From Sphaerulina vaccinii (Eukaryota > Ascomycota > Dothideomycetes > Mycosphaerellales > Mycosphaerellaceae), in NCBI GenBank assembly GCA_022570795.1, contig JAKUDP010000014.1, forward strand, positions 310,001 through 374,000: a stretch of 64,000 nucleotides of DNA, given 5' to 3'. Shown in pieces: positions 52,091 through 63,231 of this stretch. A program made the translations under genes and the position numbers. Positions within the stretch are counted from its first letter, which is position 1. Each line of letters starts with the position of its first letter. The notes beneath the pieces were generated by a model. That model was given only the letters and a program-made list of their open reading frames with translations, was not told the DNA's origin and searched no databases.

Positions 52091-52783
52091 CTTTGGGGAC
52101 CAAAGTTGCCGTCACTGTTCATCAGGGACCAGGGTGTGGTTTGTGGTAGTTTTGATGGAAGTGATGTTCTTGTCTTGATGAACTCGTTGTGAGAACTTAT
52201 TGTGTGAGATGCGATGCTTGGCAACCGCCACTGACTTTTGGCGCCACGACTCTGCTCGTGTCACGTATAGGTATCCGCACGCCCCAACAGTATAGCAGGC
52301 AATTCTTCACAGTATTTGTGAAGAATTAGGTATCATACTCAAATACACAACGCAATCAATCGTCGGATTCGTGAGCCACGGGTCAACAGTTTTGTTCAGC
52401 TTGCACGCTACCTCCTACCTCTGAGAGACAACCACGATTTGGTCTCCATAGAACCTGCCTGTATAAGCCAGGCTTTGTGGTCAGACGAAGAGACCCACTG
52501 AGCGTTGGCGGAGTGAAACTGTCTCGTCGAGTGCGCTGAATGACACGGCTGACACAATGAGGACAAACTCGTGAGCACATCGTGAGTCGTTCGTGGTTGG
52601 GTGATAGCGGGTGTAGCGATGGACCTTCACAACGCATCTAGTTCGTGCCTTATGACCCTCGCACTGAACAGAGTGTGGTGATGAAACGGACTGAGATGTC
52701 CCTTGCTTCGGTGATGCCTGGTCTGCTTCTGAATATTGTTTGACTCTGATTCGCGTGCCATGATGACATCCGCAAAATGAGGT
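52091..52783. other. Intergenic region with a hairpin
   Basis: About 690 bp upstream of the ALKBH6-like gene. It contains an 11-bp perfect inverted repeat (52301-52327, 5-nt loop). No other element was recognised. Confidence 0.5.
52301..52327. repeat. Perfect 11-bp inverted repeat, 5-nt loop
   Basis: AATTCTTCACA (52301-52311) and TGTGAAGAATT (52317-52327) flank GTATT. It lies between the ALKBH6-like start and the 3' end of the PIN4 gene. It could mark a PIN4 terminator on the minus strand or a regulator site. Confidence 0.55.
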
Positions 52784-53221
52784 CTACTTTCGACCTTCGA
52801 TCATGATGATATGATACCCTTCGGTGGTTTTGCATTCGCCGATGACTGGATTGGCAGTGGTGGATGCTGCAAGGTCGAAAGCCACGGCTGAGAACTCTGG
52901 TAGTAAAGATTCTTTCGTCTTCCACCCAATCGCTCCTCCTATAGCAGTGTGAGACATTCGCACCAAGTCACATACGGATACGAAAGGAGGATCGGACGAC
53001 TCACCAGTACGCGCTTTGTCCTCAGAGAACTCTCGCGCTACGTCGTCAAATTTCGCACCAGCGTTCAGCTTCTTCAGCGCGTCTTCTTTCTTCGCGTGCT
53101 TCTCGCATAGGATGTGGCGCACGTTGATCGTTTGAGCGGCTTTGGCTGCTTTACTTCCGCCCTTGTCTTCCTTCGAGTCCTTCGACTTTCCCTTATCAGC
53201 GCCTTTGCCTTTGGGAGCCAT
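52784..53221 (-). CDS. PIN4: Parvulin-type peptidyl-prolyl isomerase PIN4
   Basis: Exons 53005-53221 and 52784-52938 are joined over a 66-bp intron (gtgagt..ctatag) and give 123 aa. A Lys/Gly-rich N-terminus (MAPKGKGADKGKSKDSKEDK) precedes the parvulin domain: INVRHILCEKHAKKEDALKK, KFDDVAREFSEDKARTGGAI, GWKTKESLLPEFSAVAF, and the end TEGYHIIMIEGRK. Length and ends match the PIN4/Par14 family. It isomerises peptidyl-prolyl bonds, in the nucleus and ribosome-biogenesis contexts. The intron is in frame and stop-free, so retention would insert 22 residues between TG and GAIGW. Confidence 0.9.
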   Translation of the reverse strand: MAPKGKGADKGKSKDSKEDKGGSKAAKAAQTINVRHILCEKHAKKEDALKKLNAGAKFDDVAREFSEDKARTGESSDPPFVSVCDLVRMSHTAIGGAIGWKTKESLLPEFSAVAFDLAASTTANPVIGECKTTEGYHIIMIEGRK

Positions 53222-54412
53222 GTTGAAGGTTCGTGATGTTGATGTGGGAATGAAGCTGAAGAAAGAACGAAAAGCGAAGCCGAAATGGCAAGATCTATCC
53301 GTTTCAGACCTCACCTCCATCAGAACAACAACACACACGCTTGGACCGACATAAACTTTCATTCAGTACAATAACACACTTTATGGACTGCTGGTCGTAG
53401 ACCGAGCACGTTGTGACACAACAGAGCCATCAACATCTGATTACTCTTCATCAAGCAGGTATCACAATGCAACTCATGCATCAGACAGCCCGCCCGCCAC
53501 ACTTACCAGCCTTATGGATTCTGCCATGTCTTTCCGTTCTTCAACATTCAAGCTCAGCCTTCCGCGCCGATGTTGCCGCGTGTCTCTTCACGACTATCTA
53601 GGGATGGAGATCTACCGTATACTAAGGATTGACGGCCTATATACCGTATAGTGTACAGGTACATACCAGTATGTACACTGCGAGTCAGGCCTAAGGAAGC
53701 CTGGATACGGCTGATTACTATAGATAACCTCGCCGCCGCCTAGTTATCGACGTATGACATAACTCTTCAGTGTGTATATACTTGGATCAGCCGGCCGGAG
53801 TCGTATATATTGTCTATTATACGCCGTACATGGTATATACCAATCGGTACATAACATCGCTACGACTATCACCGTGTCACGGCGTGTCGCTGACTCAAGC
53901 GTCTAATCTTATGAAAGAAGAATGGATCTGCCGAAAAGCTGACAGGCCTGGCAAAGAACTCCTGTTCGCAGTTGAGGGAAAATGCTGCGGACTCGCTTTT
54001 CGGCGCCGCTTGACAGCTGCACGAGACACGCTATCGCTTCCGCTCAAGTTCGGTCGACAAGAACAGACGTGATGAAGAATCGAATGGTTCCTGACATGTT
54101 CTCAACACAACTGTCGACGTGATGAGATCATCAATTGAAACTCGAGCGGCAGCGCACTGACAGTATAGCCGCCCATATTGGCGGTAACCGCCGCAACGAA
54201 ACTTATTGTGAGGCCAGCTTCGTCTCGCTCCATCCCGGGAGAGAGGGCTAAGACCTGGTGAACATCTGTGCGACTTGGGCTGGCCTGCACGCACACAAAA
54301 GATGTGTCCAACTCCGTGTCAGTCTGCAAATGTTGACATCTTTCGTCGCACATCGCCAACGTAAAGCAATGCGAAGACATGAGCTATAGTGACATGGCGT
54401 TGGTCATGACCG
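53222..54412. other. Gene-poor, partly TA-rich region
   Basis: About 1.2 kb. The stretch 53620-53870 is rich in TA steps (TATATA, GTATAC, TACATA) with short inverted repeats, unlike its surroundings. It may be a repeat relic altered by point mutation. No gene is supported. Confidence 0.45.
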
Positions 54413-54943
54413 ATGCCTTCGTCTCAACCTCGCTCTCCTCCGCAAGCAGCTACGCCTTCTTCGGTTGCGGACAATCGCCTGGGACTCTCGCCGCAGGATG
54501 TCGCTACTCTTCGCCAACATCAGCAGCTCGCTCATGCGCAGGCACGAAGTCCGGCGGGCTCGCAGGCCAGCAGTCAAGGCAGACTGCTGCTCGACCCGGG
54601 CAGCTTGCAGTTGCTATCGCGACACTTCGATCGGGTGATGCAAGCTATTCAGCAGCGATTAGAGCAGGTGAGTGGGCAGGCTATGTTGCGCATCGACATC
54701 ACGTTCGGCCAGATCAGCTCATTTGTGTACCAGCTCAACCAAGCAACCGAAAGAGCAACGCAGGCGCAATACGACCGATCAGGAAATGCCATACAGATGG
54801 CTGATAACGAAATCGCACGCTTCAGAGCCATACTGCAACAAATCGATGAGCTCGAGACGGAGTTTGACAAGATCAAGAGGATAAGAGAGATTGTTCGAAG
54901 CTTTCGAGCTCGTGTTGAGCAGATGGAGAGAAGACTGGGATAG
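54413..54943 (+). CDS. Coiled-coil protein, possibly BLOC-1 subunit CNL1
   Basis: Single exon, 176 aa from ATG 54413. The first 60 residues are disordered and Ser/Gln/Pro-rich. From about residue 65 it is helical with heptad character, ending IDELETEFDKIKRIREIVRS followed by FRARVEQMERRLG. The end resembles the fungal CNL1/BLOC-1 subunit family, which acts in endosomal sorting. I am not certain; another small coiled-coil subunit, such as a kinetochore or nuclear-pore component, is possible. Confidence 0.55.
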   Translation: MPSSQPRSPPQAATPSSVADNRLGLSPQDVATLRQHQQLAHAQARSPAGSQASSQGRLLLDPGSLQLLSRHFDRVMQAIQQRLEQVSGQAMLRIDITFGQISSFVYQLNQATERATQAQYDRSGNAIQMADNEIARFRAILQQIDELETEFDKIKRIREIVRSFRARVEQMERRLG

Positions 54944-55196
54944 TATGGTCAGGCCGTCAAACATGCAAGACTTGGAGGGAGGTACTTTGTCGTTACTGGC
55001 GTTGAAAAAGATGGCTGCCTCACGGCACGTGGAGTATACCCTTTGCATAGGAGGTTCACTTGGCATATCATTCGTTTCTCGTTTCTCTATGCTGTGCAGT
55101 TGCTAGCTATTGTAGCTGCCTGCACTCCTGTTGCTTTTGTTTGAAACATCGGCATAACGCTACGTTCATCTCATTTCAAATGTGCTCAGCACCAGC

Positions 55197-56584
55197 TCAT
55201 GGCTTCACGACAGCGACCTGGCTGCGCACTGGAACGTTGGCAGAACGACCGGGCTCTGGGAAGCCCGACACGTTGACGCCCTCGCGGAAGAGCAGAACGT
55301 GCGAGCTACCACCGAAATGGAACATACCGGTCTGCTGGCCCTTCTTGATGTGGTCACCTTCTTTGACCGTGATCTCGCAGGTGCTGACTTCGTCCATTCC
55401 GACACCAATGAAAGCCATGAGACCAATAGCTGGGTTATCGGCCTCAATGAAGATGACTGCACGGGTTGCAAGTGCTGTGAGGTATCCCTGGCCCACACTA
55501 ATGCCCGCAGCATCAATCTCGGCAGCCTCACCAAGTCCCTCGAATAGAGGCTCGGAGAAGTATGTGCCATCCTGTACGAAAGCCTTCTTGACGGTACCGC
55601 TAATCGGCGCGTGCCATCGGTGGTAGCTCAATGCTGACAAGAACGCTTGGTACACTGTACCACCAGCGAAGTGCTCGGCGAGAGGGTCGTGTGCAAGCAT
55701 GTCGGTAATCGAGTATGGCTGGCCCTTGATCCAGAAGTGGTCCCGGAGCTTGACGTTGTGCGCAACGTTGAATACTTTGCTCTCGCATGCGTTCGCGATT
55801 ACGTTGTCGTCGTCTGGAGATGCGATTGGGCGGACCTCATCTCTGAAGTGGCGAGTAAAGTAGTCGTCCCACGATTTGAAGCCGTAGTGCTTAGCCTTGG
55901 GATCGCATATGAAGAAATCCTCGAACCTGAGTTCAAACATTAGCCAAAGTCTCCTGTAGAGGAGAAGCTATTCACATACTTGTGCGAAGTCTGGTAAGGC
56001 GCATTGGCGACTTCCATGATATCCTTCTGACCAACATCACCAAACCAACCCTGCTTGCCGGTGTTGAGCACCTCTGCAGACTTTGGAGTCAGCAGGAACT
56101 TGCCCCACTCATTCAGCACCTTCTTGAGCATCTTATTCACATCTGGGTCGAGGAAGAAGGCATAGCCTGAAGGTGTACCCATTGGGTAGTCGAGGATTGC
56201 GCACATGGGAACACCAACCATTCCCACGTTTGCTGCGGCATCAGTCCAGGTTGGCGCTGTCGAGAATGTGTGGTTGAGGATTTCGAGCAAGTGGTTGAAG
56301 TCCCGTACTTGCTTGCGACCAGTTGGGTCCTTGTTGTATGGGTGCTTTTGAGGAACTTCCTCGAACATCTGTGTGCAAAGCATGCGGACTCTGGTGTTGC
56401 CATTGACGAAGTCCTTGAACTCTTGAAGCACAGGGTTCAAAGGCTTCTTTTCCTTCTCTGCGTGATCTATCTGCCTGCCGAGCCATTCCTCGTGAATTCG
56501 GTGATCTGCTGGCAGCCAGGAACCCGCCTTGACCTTCTTCTTGTCCTTAGGGATGTCGTGGTTCTCGCCGTGCTGTTGAGACAT
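55197..56584 (-). CDS. Phosphatidylserine decarboxylase-family protein of the PsiD (L-tryptophan decarboxylase) type
   Basis: Exons 55980-56584 and 55197-55926 (53-bp intron, gtatgt..ctcag) give 444 aa. The N-terminal domain (AGSWLPADHRIHEEWLGRQI, PVLQEFKDFVNGN) is the accessory domain found in PsiD-like soluble decarboxylases. The catalytic part has GFKSWDDYFTRHFRD, YHRWHAPISGTV, IFIEADNPAIGLMAFIGVG and the self-cleavage site GGSS (about residues 407-410), where Ser would become the pyruvoyl group. Such enzymes decarboxylate phosphatidylserine or free aromatic amino acids; the lack of a membrane segment favours the soluble type. The substrate is not settled. It shares an 881-bp divergent upstream region with the FAS1 gene. 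Confidence 0.88.
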
Positions 56585-57465
56585 GATTGCGAGCTGCGTG
56601 GTATGGTCGAATGAAGCACAAAGTCAGTAAATTCAGTTGTGATTGTAGCAGAGAATGTGCAGTGAAGTTTGCAAGTGAACCCTTGTTCCTTCCTTACGAC
56701 GACTGACGTAGGTGCTATAATGCTGCTGCGGCAACATCGGCCACACGCGTCTCGAACATTTGAGGGCAGATCCAATGGCAGCGGAGATGTAAGTCTTGCT
56801 TCCAGAAAAGCGATCCACTTTGCTGCGTACTTGCTCGTCATTTGGAAGCCGTTCTGGCCGAGCATTCCTCAGGTCATGCGAAACATCAATGCCATATCTC
56901 GGGAACCACTTCCAAGAGCATGAGGAGGGCAGATGAGACGAGATACATGTCAGGAAGAGGAAGATGAAGAAGAGGTGGATATCAATCAGAAGACGCGACA
57001 TATTGCTCTTGGCAAGCATCCCGCCAAGCTTTCGGTGAGTGAAGATTGGCCACAAACGCCCGACTAAGAAAAGCGCGGTCATCATCATGAACCGTGATCT
57101 GCTCTTCTCCAGAGCCTCAAACATGGGGATCAGTCATCAGGAACCCTTGACTTCTTCTTGCAACAAGACACGACCACGAGAAGCTTCAAACAAGACTTGG
57201 TCTGATACACCAGGATGGTTTCCATGTGCACAAAGCAACGTTCTTTATTCGTACTCTGGCATGCTCGTATGTCGGAGCTACAGACCGCCGTTGACGCTGC
57301 TGACGCGCGGAGAGGAGACGGGGTTGACGGGATCCCTCTCGTCATCGATTTGCTTCCAGGCTGACACCATTGCGTGCTGTAAAGCTCAAACACCTGTAAG
57401 GACAGTTCTCTTGATCCCACTTCCTGATCTTTCATTCTTTCAACTTCTGGAATAATACTGTCAAG
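56585..57465. other. Divergent upstream region of the decarboxylase and FAS1 genes
   Basis: 881 bp. A 163-codon minus-strand frame (56633-57124) has two hydrophobic stretches but no family features and is probably fortuitous. No regulatory element recognised. Confidence 0.5.
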
Positions 57466-58947
57466 ATGAAATTCTCTAGTGTTCTGCCGCTCGCGGCTGT
57501 ATCTTCAGCATTCGTGCTGCCTTCGGAGCAGGTCCTGAGTGAGCTCAAGATCGAGGACCACCATGGCCACAGGCAGGTCGATAACTGGGTGGCAAAGCTT
57601 GGGTCAGCAAAGGATGATGCTTTCTCCAGCTTCAAGAAGCACTTGGACGAAGCTACGGAGAGCACAAAAGATGCATGGAAAGAGATCAGCGAGAACAGCA
57701 AAAACGCTTTGGACCAGGCCTTTGAGCAAGCTGGGGATGCAGCGGAGTCTATTGGAAACACTTTAGGCGGAGCTGCAGAGGACTTCCAATCGTACATCGA
57801 AGACAGTGATCTGTTCAGCGCCTTCGAGGGCGATCACGGTCATGACGGGCCACCACATGGTCCACCGCATCACAAGCCAGGCCATGGCAAGCCAAAGCAC
57901 CCACCACATCACCACAAGCCTAACGAGACCGTGTACCAGCTCATCGCTGGCAGCAAGTACACAACCAAGCTGGCCAAGCTGATCTCAGAGTATGACGATC
58001 TTGTTGAGGCACTGAACAGCACATCTGCCAACTTCACGATCTTCGCTCCTACAGACTCTGCCTTTGAGAAGATCCCAGACCACGCACATAAGCCAACCAA
58101 GGAGCAGCTCAAGGCTATCCTCTCGTACCACGTCGTTCCAGACGTGTACCCAGCTGGACGCGTTCTTGTCACCCACACTGTACCCACACTTCTCAAGGGT
58201 GAGCACCTGTCCTCTCAGCCAGAGCCACAACGTCTCGCGTTCAAGCTTGGACTTCGAGGTTTGACTGTCAACTTTTACAGCCGGATCGTGGCGATCAACA
58301 TCTTTGGCACGAACGGGGTTATTCATGGCGTTGACTCCATCATCTTGCCACCCCCAAAAGCTGTCACTCTGGTCAGCCTGTTCCCAGGCGAGTTCAGCAC
58401 ACTTGAGCTTGGGCTCTCCAAGACCGGCCTCCTAGAGAAGTTGAACACCACACACCATGCCGGAGGTACACTCTTCGCCCCATCCAACTGGGCCTTCCAG
58501 AAGCTGGGTCCAAAGATCAACGCCTTCCTGTTCTCTCAGTACGGTCAGAAGTACCTGAAGGCTCTCCTGGAGTATCACGTTGTCCCAGCCAACACTCTCT
58601 ACTCTGACGCTTACTACAAGGCTAAGGACGACAAGGAGGCAGCAGCCGTTACGGACCTTCCTAAGGGACTGTTTCACGTTGACTTGCCAACACTGCTCAA
58701 GGATCGTGGACTCTCGGTTGATATCTTCCGCTATGGAGGATATATCAGCATCAAAATCAATGGTTTTGCGACTGTCGCCATTCAAGATGGCATTGCCGAA
58801 GATGGTGTGATCCACGTCACCCGAGATGTTCTCATCCCACCAAAGCAGTTGTCTGGGGCCGAGGTCGAGCAATGGGATGGAAGTGAGCTGTCCGTTGAGG
58901 ACTTGAAGGAACGTCTCGAGCCATTCGTTGCAAAGACCGATCTTTAG
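57466..58947 (+). CDS. Secreted protein with two fasciclin (FAS1) domains
   Basis: Single exon, 493 aa. A signal peptide (MKFSSVLPLAAVSSAFVLPS) is followed by an amphipathic helical region (about residues 40-120, many EST/KNA repeats such as SENSKNALDQAFEQAGDAAE) and a Gly/His/Pro-rich linker (GPPHGPPHHKPGHGKPKHPP). Two FAS1 domains follow: one with NFTIFAPTDSAFEKIPDHAH and AILSYHVVPD, one with TLFAPSNWAFQKLGP and ALLEYHVVPAN. FAS1 proteins mediate cell adhesion; fungal ones are cell-surface or secreted. There is no GPI tail, so it is probably released or wall-associated. The His-rich linker could bind metal. Confidence 0.9.
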   Translation: MKFSSVLPLAAVSSAFVLPSEQVLSELKIEDHHGHRQVDNWVAKLGSAKDDAFSSFKKHLDEATESTKDAWKEISENSKNALDQAFEQAGDAAESIGNTLGGAAEDFQSYIEDSDLFSAFEGDHGHDGPPHGPPHHKPGHGKPKHPPHHHKPNETVYQLIAGSKYTTKLAKLISEYDDLVEALNSTSANFTIFAPTDSAFEKIPDHAHKPTKEQLKAILSYHVVPDVYPAGRVLVTHTVPTLLKGEHLSSQPEPQRLAFKLGLRGLTVNFYSRIVAINIFGTNGVIHGVDSIILPPPKAVTLVSLFPGEFSTLELGLSKTGLLEKLNTTHHAGGTLFAPSNWAFQKLGPKINAFLFSQYGQKYLKALLEYHVVPANTLYSDAYYKAKDDKEAAAVTDLPKGLFHVDLPTLLKDRGLSVDIFRYGGYISIKINGFATVAIQDGIAEDGVIHVTRDVLIPPKQLSGAEVEQWDGSELSVEDLKERLEPFVAKTDL

Positions 58948-60593
58948 ATGCGAATGCATCACTGAAGAACATACTTCATGGGAAACAAGGCCTCTGCAAT
59001 GGGGCACTGGCTTAGCATCCTTGTATGTAAGAGAGTAGATCAATGCTGCGGCTTGATACAACATATGTAACAGTAACGATGAAATGCAATCATGAACAAG
59101 TTATCATACACACTTCCTTGCAAATGTACTCGGCTGTACTGTCAATGCTATCGCTCGTGGAGGGACAGTGTCGCAATATCCTCATCATTCATGTAGCCTC
59201 TCATTGCCCAACTGGTTTATAGACTTCAGAAAACACAGTCAGATTGACGTTAGTGCATAGACATATTCCTAAACAAGCAACATTTTCGAAATATCGTTAA
59301 TTCGGACTTTTCAAGATCGTGGGCTACAGTGTTGCTCAATCGCCCTAGGAGCCTACAAATATCATCGTATCGGTCTATGGTATCGGTTAGTCTATTCAGA
59401 ATCTCGTGAAATATCATACCGAGTACCTCCTCGTCGTCCTAGCAGTTTCGGGCAACCCTAAGGAAGTGGAATTGATGATAGCCTTGGCGTAGATTTCGCC
59501 GCCTCCCTTCCCAATCCAACATTGCGAATCACCAAACGTCACAATTCTTGCAAATATTTACAATGCTACATGTACTCTCCAGACTCTGGCCATGATTGTC
59601 GGTGATATTCCAGCATTGCTGTCGTCAGACCTACCGCATCGAAGACCACGTCTCGAGAAGCCCCACCTTGATCGACGCCACACCCTTTCCCGTGCACCCT
59701 GCTTCGAAGATCGTATCGTCATGCAAACTCACACAAGTCGAGAGGAGCGCGTACGATCGTAGACGCAGTGTATGGTAGCCTGAGCGCTACCAAGCAATGC
59801 CAGAGCTGTCAATTGACGTGCCGCGGTGCATTTTGCCACAAGTTTGGGATGTACTTCGGCTGTACAGAAATACTGACATGCAAGGATAGGCGCGTGGAAG
59901 ACGCGAAGAATACAGAGAACCATCCTGAAGAAACAACTCGGACCGCACTCCTGGGTCGTCGGACGCGGGCATCGCTAGAGACCCTTGAGTATTCTCTTCG
60001 ACTTCCTTGTCAAGCACGTATCCAGAAAATGGGTCCGCGGGCAGCATGCATGGACAATATGGCCACGCGGGAGATCTAGCCTGATCCCGAATTCAATCTG
60101 CGTCCGATCTGTGTCCCATGTTAGGAACGCTCCTCGATCTGAAGAATTGCTCCCCATCAAGTGGTCATTCCACTCGTGTTACCCTATGCTGGGTGGGAAT
60201 TTGCCCGCCTTAGCCTGCAGATGCCACACCGTTCGCCAAATTCGCCTCTGTTACCGCTTCGATCACTACGGCCACTGGAGCACAAGCTCTTTGTAGCGCC
60301 ATCATTTCAATGACCCTGCAGGTTCTGATGATGCTAGGAGTCGCGTGTCTGATCTTTTCCTTAGTACCGTAGCAGCGGACGACCTTCCCACATTCACAAT
60401 TAACCACATGGTTCTAACACACGCCAAGCAGTAACAACCAGTGCCGGAACGACTCAACAGAAGTTCATCAGACGACTCAAACGATTGATGTACTACCATT
60501 TCGCATGATCTCACTTCAAGGCTGTTACATATCTGAGCATCATTACATCACCAAGACTACTTTGGCCCAGCCAAGAAGAACTACGGCGACAAC
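58948..60593. other. Intergenic region, no supported gene
   Basis: About 1.65 kb. Short overlapping frames (e.g. 59596-59778, 59768-60079) show no family features. It includes the CRY-DASH upstream region. Confidence 0.5.
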
Positions 60594-62563
60594 ATGCCAG
60601 GACTCCAGCGAGTACTGGTATACCTTCTACGACGAGACCTCCGGCTGGCAGATAATCCCATATTCAATGAACTTGCAAAGCTGAATGCACAATCACAAAA
60701 GCCATTCACGCATGTTCTGCCGATATATGTCTTCGCAGCAGAACAGGTCGAGGGTTCTGGATTCCTCAGCTCTGACCAAGAGAAGTCGCCATACAAGGAG
60801 GCACGCAGTCGCGTTGGGCAGTTCTGGAGGTGCGGGAGTCACCGAGTGAAGTTCGTCGCTGAAAGCGTCTGGGACCTGAAACAAGACTTGCGGAAGATCC
60901 AGAGTGACCTCGTCATACGTGTCGGCTCAGTGAAAGATGCCATGCAGTCTGTTCTAGATGGGTACCGTGGACGAGACGATGCTGAGATCCATGGTGTTTG
61001 GATGACCAGTGAGGAAGGGTGGGAGGAGCAGAACGAAGAGAAAGCCGTGAAGTCTATGCTCGAGAAGGATGGTAAGGAGTTCAAGCTGTGGACCGATGAG
61101 AAGTACTACATTGATGAGTAAGTTGGCATCACATCGTTGAAGCTTGACTATCATCCACTAACTTGGGCCAGTCGTGATGTGCCATTCAGTCATCCGCAAG
61201 ATCTCCCAGATGTGTTCACGACATATCGTAAGATGGTCGAGCCTCTTCGTGATGCACCAAGAAAGCAGCTCGCAAAGCCGGACAAGTTGCCGCCTCTTCC
61301 AGATCACGTACCACCACAAGCTCGACCCTTTGCTATCCCATCATCGTACGACGCAGTACTGGCAGCTCTCACAAAGCCCCTAGGCAAGCAACCGATCGAC
61401 ATCCCGGAACCTCCTCAGCTGTCCAACGATGCCAAATCTGCACATCCTTTCGTCGGCGGCTCGAAGTCTGGCCACGATCGTATACAGCATCTGATTGACA
61501 CAGGCTCTATGACCGCCTATAAAGATACCAGAAACGGGCTACTCGGTCTCGACTTCAGTACCAAACTCTCAGCATGGCTCGCCATGGGATGCATATCCTC
61601 ACGCCAAGTGCACTGGCAACTAGTAGACTTCGAAGATGGAAAGGGAACATGTGGCAAAAGTGCCGATGGTTATGGCAAAGGAGAGTCGAAGGTGCGTCTG
61701 ATCTCCGATCTGTCTCCGTTCCCGCTCTACGCTGCTAACATATATCATCACAGGGCAGCGCAGCAGTACGATTCGAGCTACTTTGGCGTGATTATATGCG
61801 CCTATGCACTCGAAAGTTTGGCATGCGACTCTTCGACCTAGGCGGGTACAAAGGAGACAAAGATGCATGGAACAAGTTCATCAGCTCGCCATATACCCAC
61901 TCCACGAACAAGAAGAACAGAAAAGGTGTCGACGATGAGAATACACGCGTCATCGTTGAGCGCTTCCTGGCTGGTCGCACAGGTACAGGTCTGATCGACG
62001 CCTCTCAGCGCGAACTGTGGTTGACAGGCTGGACATCCAATCGCGCTCGCCAGAATGTGGCCTCATACCTTTCGAAACACCTCGGCATTGATTGGCGCAT
62101 AGGAGCGGAGTGGTATGAACAGAATTTGATCGACTACGATGTATCATCGAACTGGGGCAATTGGCAATATGTTGCGGGTGTGGGTAACGACCCACGAGGC
62201 GACGCAAGAGTGTTCAACCCAGTCAAGCAGGCGGTGGACTATGATACCAATGGAGAGTATGTCCGTACATGGGTACCGGAGCTACATGATGTTGGAAGAA
62301 GCGGTCAACAGTCATCTGGTGGCGGTCAGCGAGGAGGCGACAGTCTGGAATCCTTGATGGGTGTCTTTCAAGCTTGGCGACTCCCTGAGGATGAGAAGAA
62401 GCGCTTGGGTCTGGATGGCGTTGAGTGGGTTGAGAAACCACTGGTCCGTATCGACTACTCGGTCAATCGTCGTGGCGGAGGCGGCGGTCGTGGTCGAGGT
62501 CGTGGCAGGGGAGGAGGAGGTCGAGGCAGGGGTCGCGGGGACCGTGGAAGCGGTGGACAGTAG
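60594..62563 (+). CDS. CRY-DASH cryptochrome/photolyase
   Basis: Exons 60594-61117, 61172-61691 and 61754-62563 (introns 54 and 62 bp) give 617 aa. The N-terminal photolyase domain begins RVLVYLLRRDLRLADNPIF. The FAD-binding domain is clear: DFSTKLSAWLAMGCISSRQV, the junction SAAVRFELLWRDYMRLC, DASQRELWLTGWTSNRARQN, SYLSKHLGIDWRIGAEWYEQ, SNWGNWQYVAGVGNDPRGDA. DASH proteins repair cyclobutane pyrimidine dimers, mainly in single-stranded or loop DNA, using blue light. The C-terminus is an arginine-glycine-rich tail (about 25 residues, RG and GGR repeats) that may bind RNA or be methylated, as seen in some fungal DASH proteins. Confidence 0.95.
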
Positions 62564-63231
62564 CGTGGTCAACTCGCACGTATGTTTAGCGATGTGCTAA
62601 GGAGCAGTCAGTCGCGGTATTGTTATGCCCATGCTAGCTGATGGGTCCGAGGGCAGCATAATATGCTGGCAAGGAGTCAATGGAGTCAATGCGCTGATCC
62701 TCCCGGGACTCACGTACCACTTCAAGTCACAGCAATGGCACGCCGAGGCGGCTGAGCTTCAACCTCCTGGCCTTGCAGGGGCATTCGATATTCATCGCGA
62801 GACATACCCAATCGAAATCCCGACGAGCACACGACGAGCTAACGGATTACTTCTTCACATGCCCGTGAAGACGAAGATCGTATCACTCGGCGGCTACTAA
62901 GGCTAGTACCATGTCAGGAGCAGGGTGGTTATAGTGCTTCTCGGCACGAAGTCCATGCTGCTCGCGGACAGGATCCACTCATACTGTCGCTTCTACTTGC
63001 ACCATGCAGAAAAATCCATACGAGCCTCTGGCTCGGCTCAACAAACGTAGCGGAGCCCCATACGCGAGACCAACGGCCAGCAAGTCACTATCATCGCCCC
63101 CTTTCAACCAGTATCCTCGACCATCAGCATGGGAGAAGGCCCATCATGCGGTGCTCATATTCACTGAATAAATTCCACGCTATCTTACAGCGTCGACGGC
63201 GAGCCTCTCTTCACTGACCGCTCACTCTCCT
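62564..63231. other. Intergenic region, no supported gene
   Basis: About 670 bp between convergent genes. A 91-codon frame (62625-62900) starts 60 bp after the CRY-DASH stop; it is more likely 3' UTR. Confidence 0.5.

Noticed and set aside
56633..57124. 163-codon minus-strand frame as a membrane protein
   Set aside because: It lies in a divergent promoter region, lacks family motifs, and its hydrophobic parts are short.
62625..62900. 91-codon frame after CRY-DASH
   Set aside because: It starts 60 bp after the stop of the upstream gene with no family match. 3' UTR is more likely.
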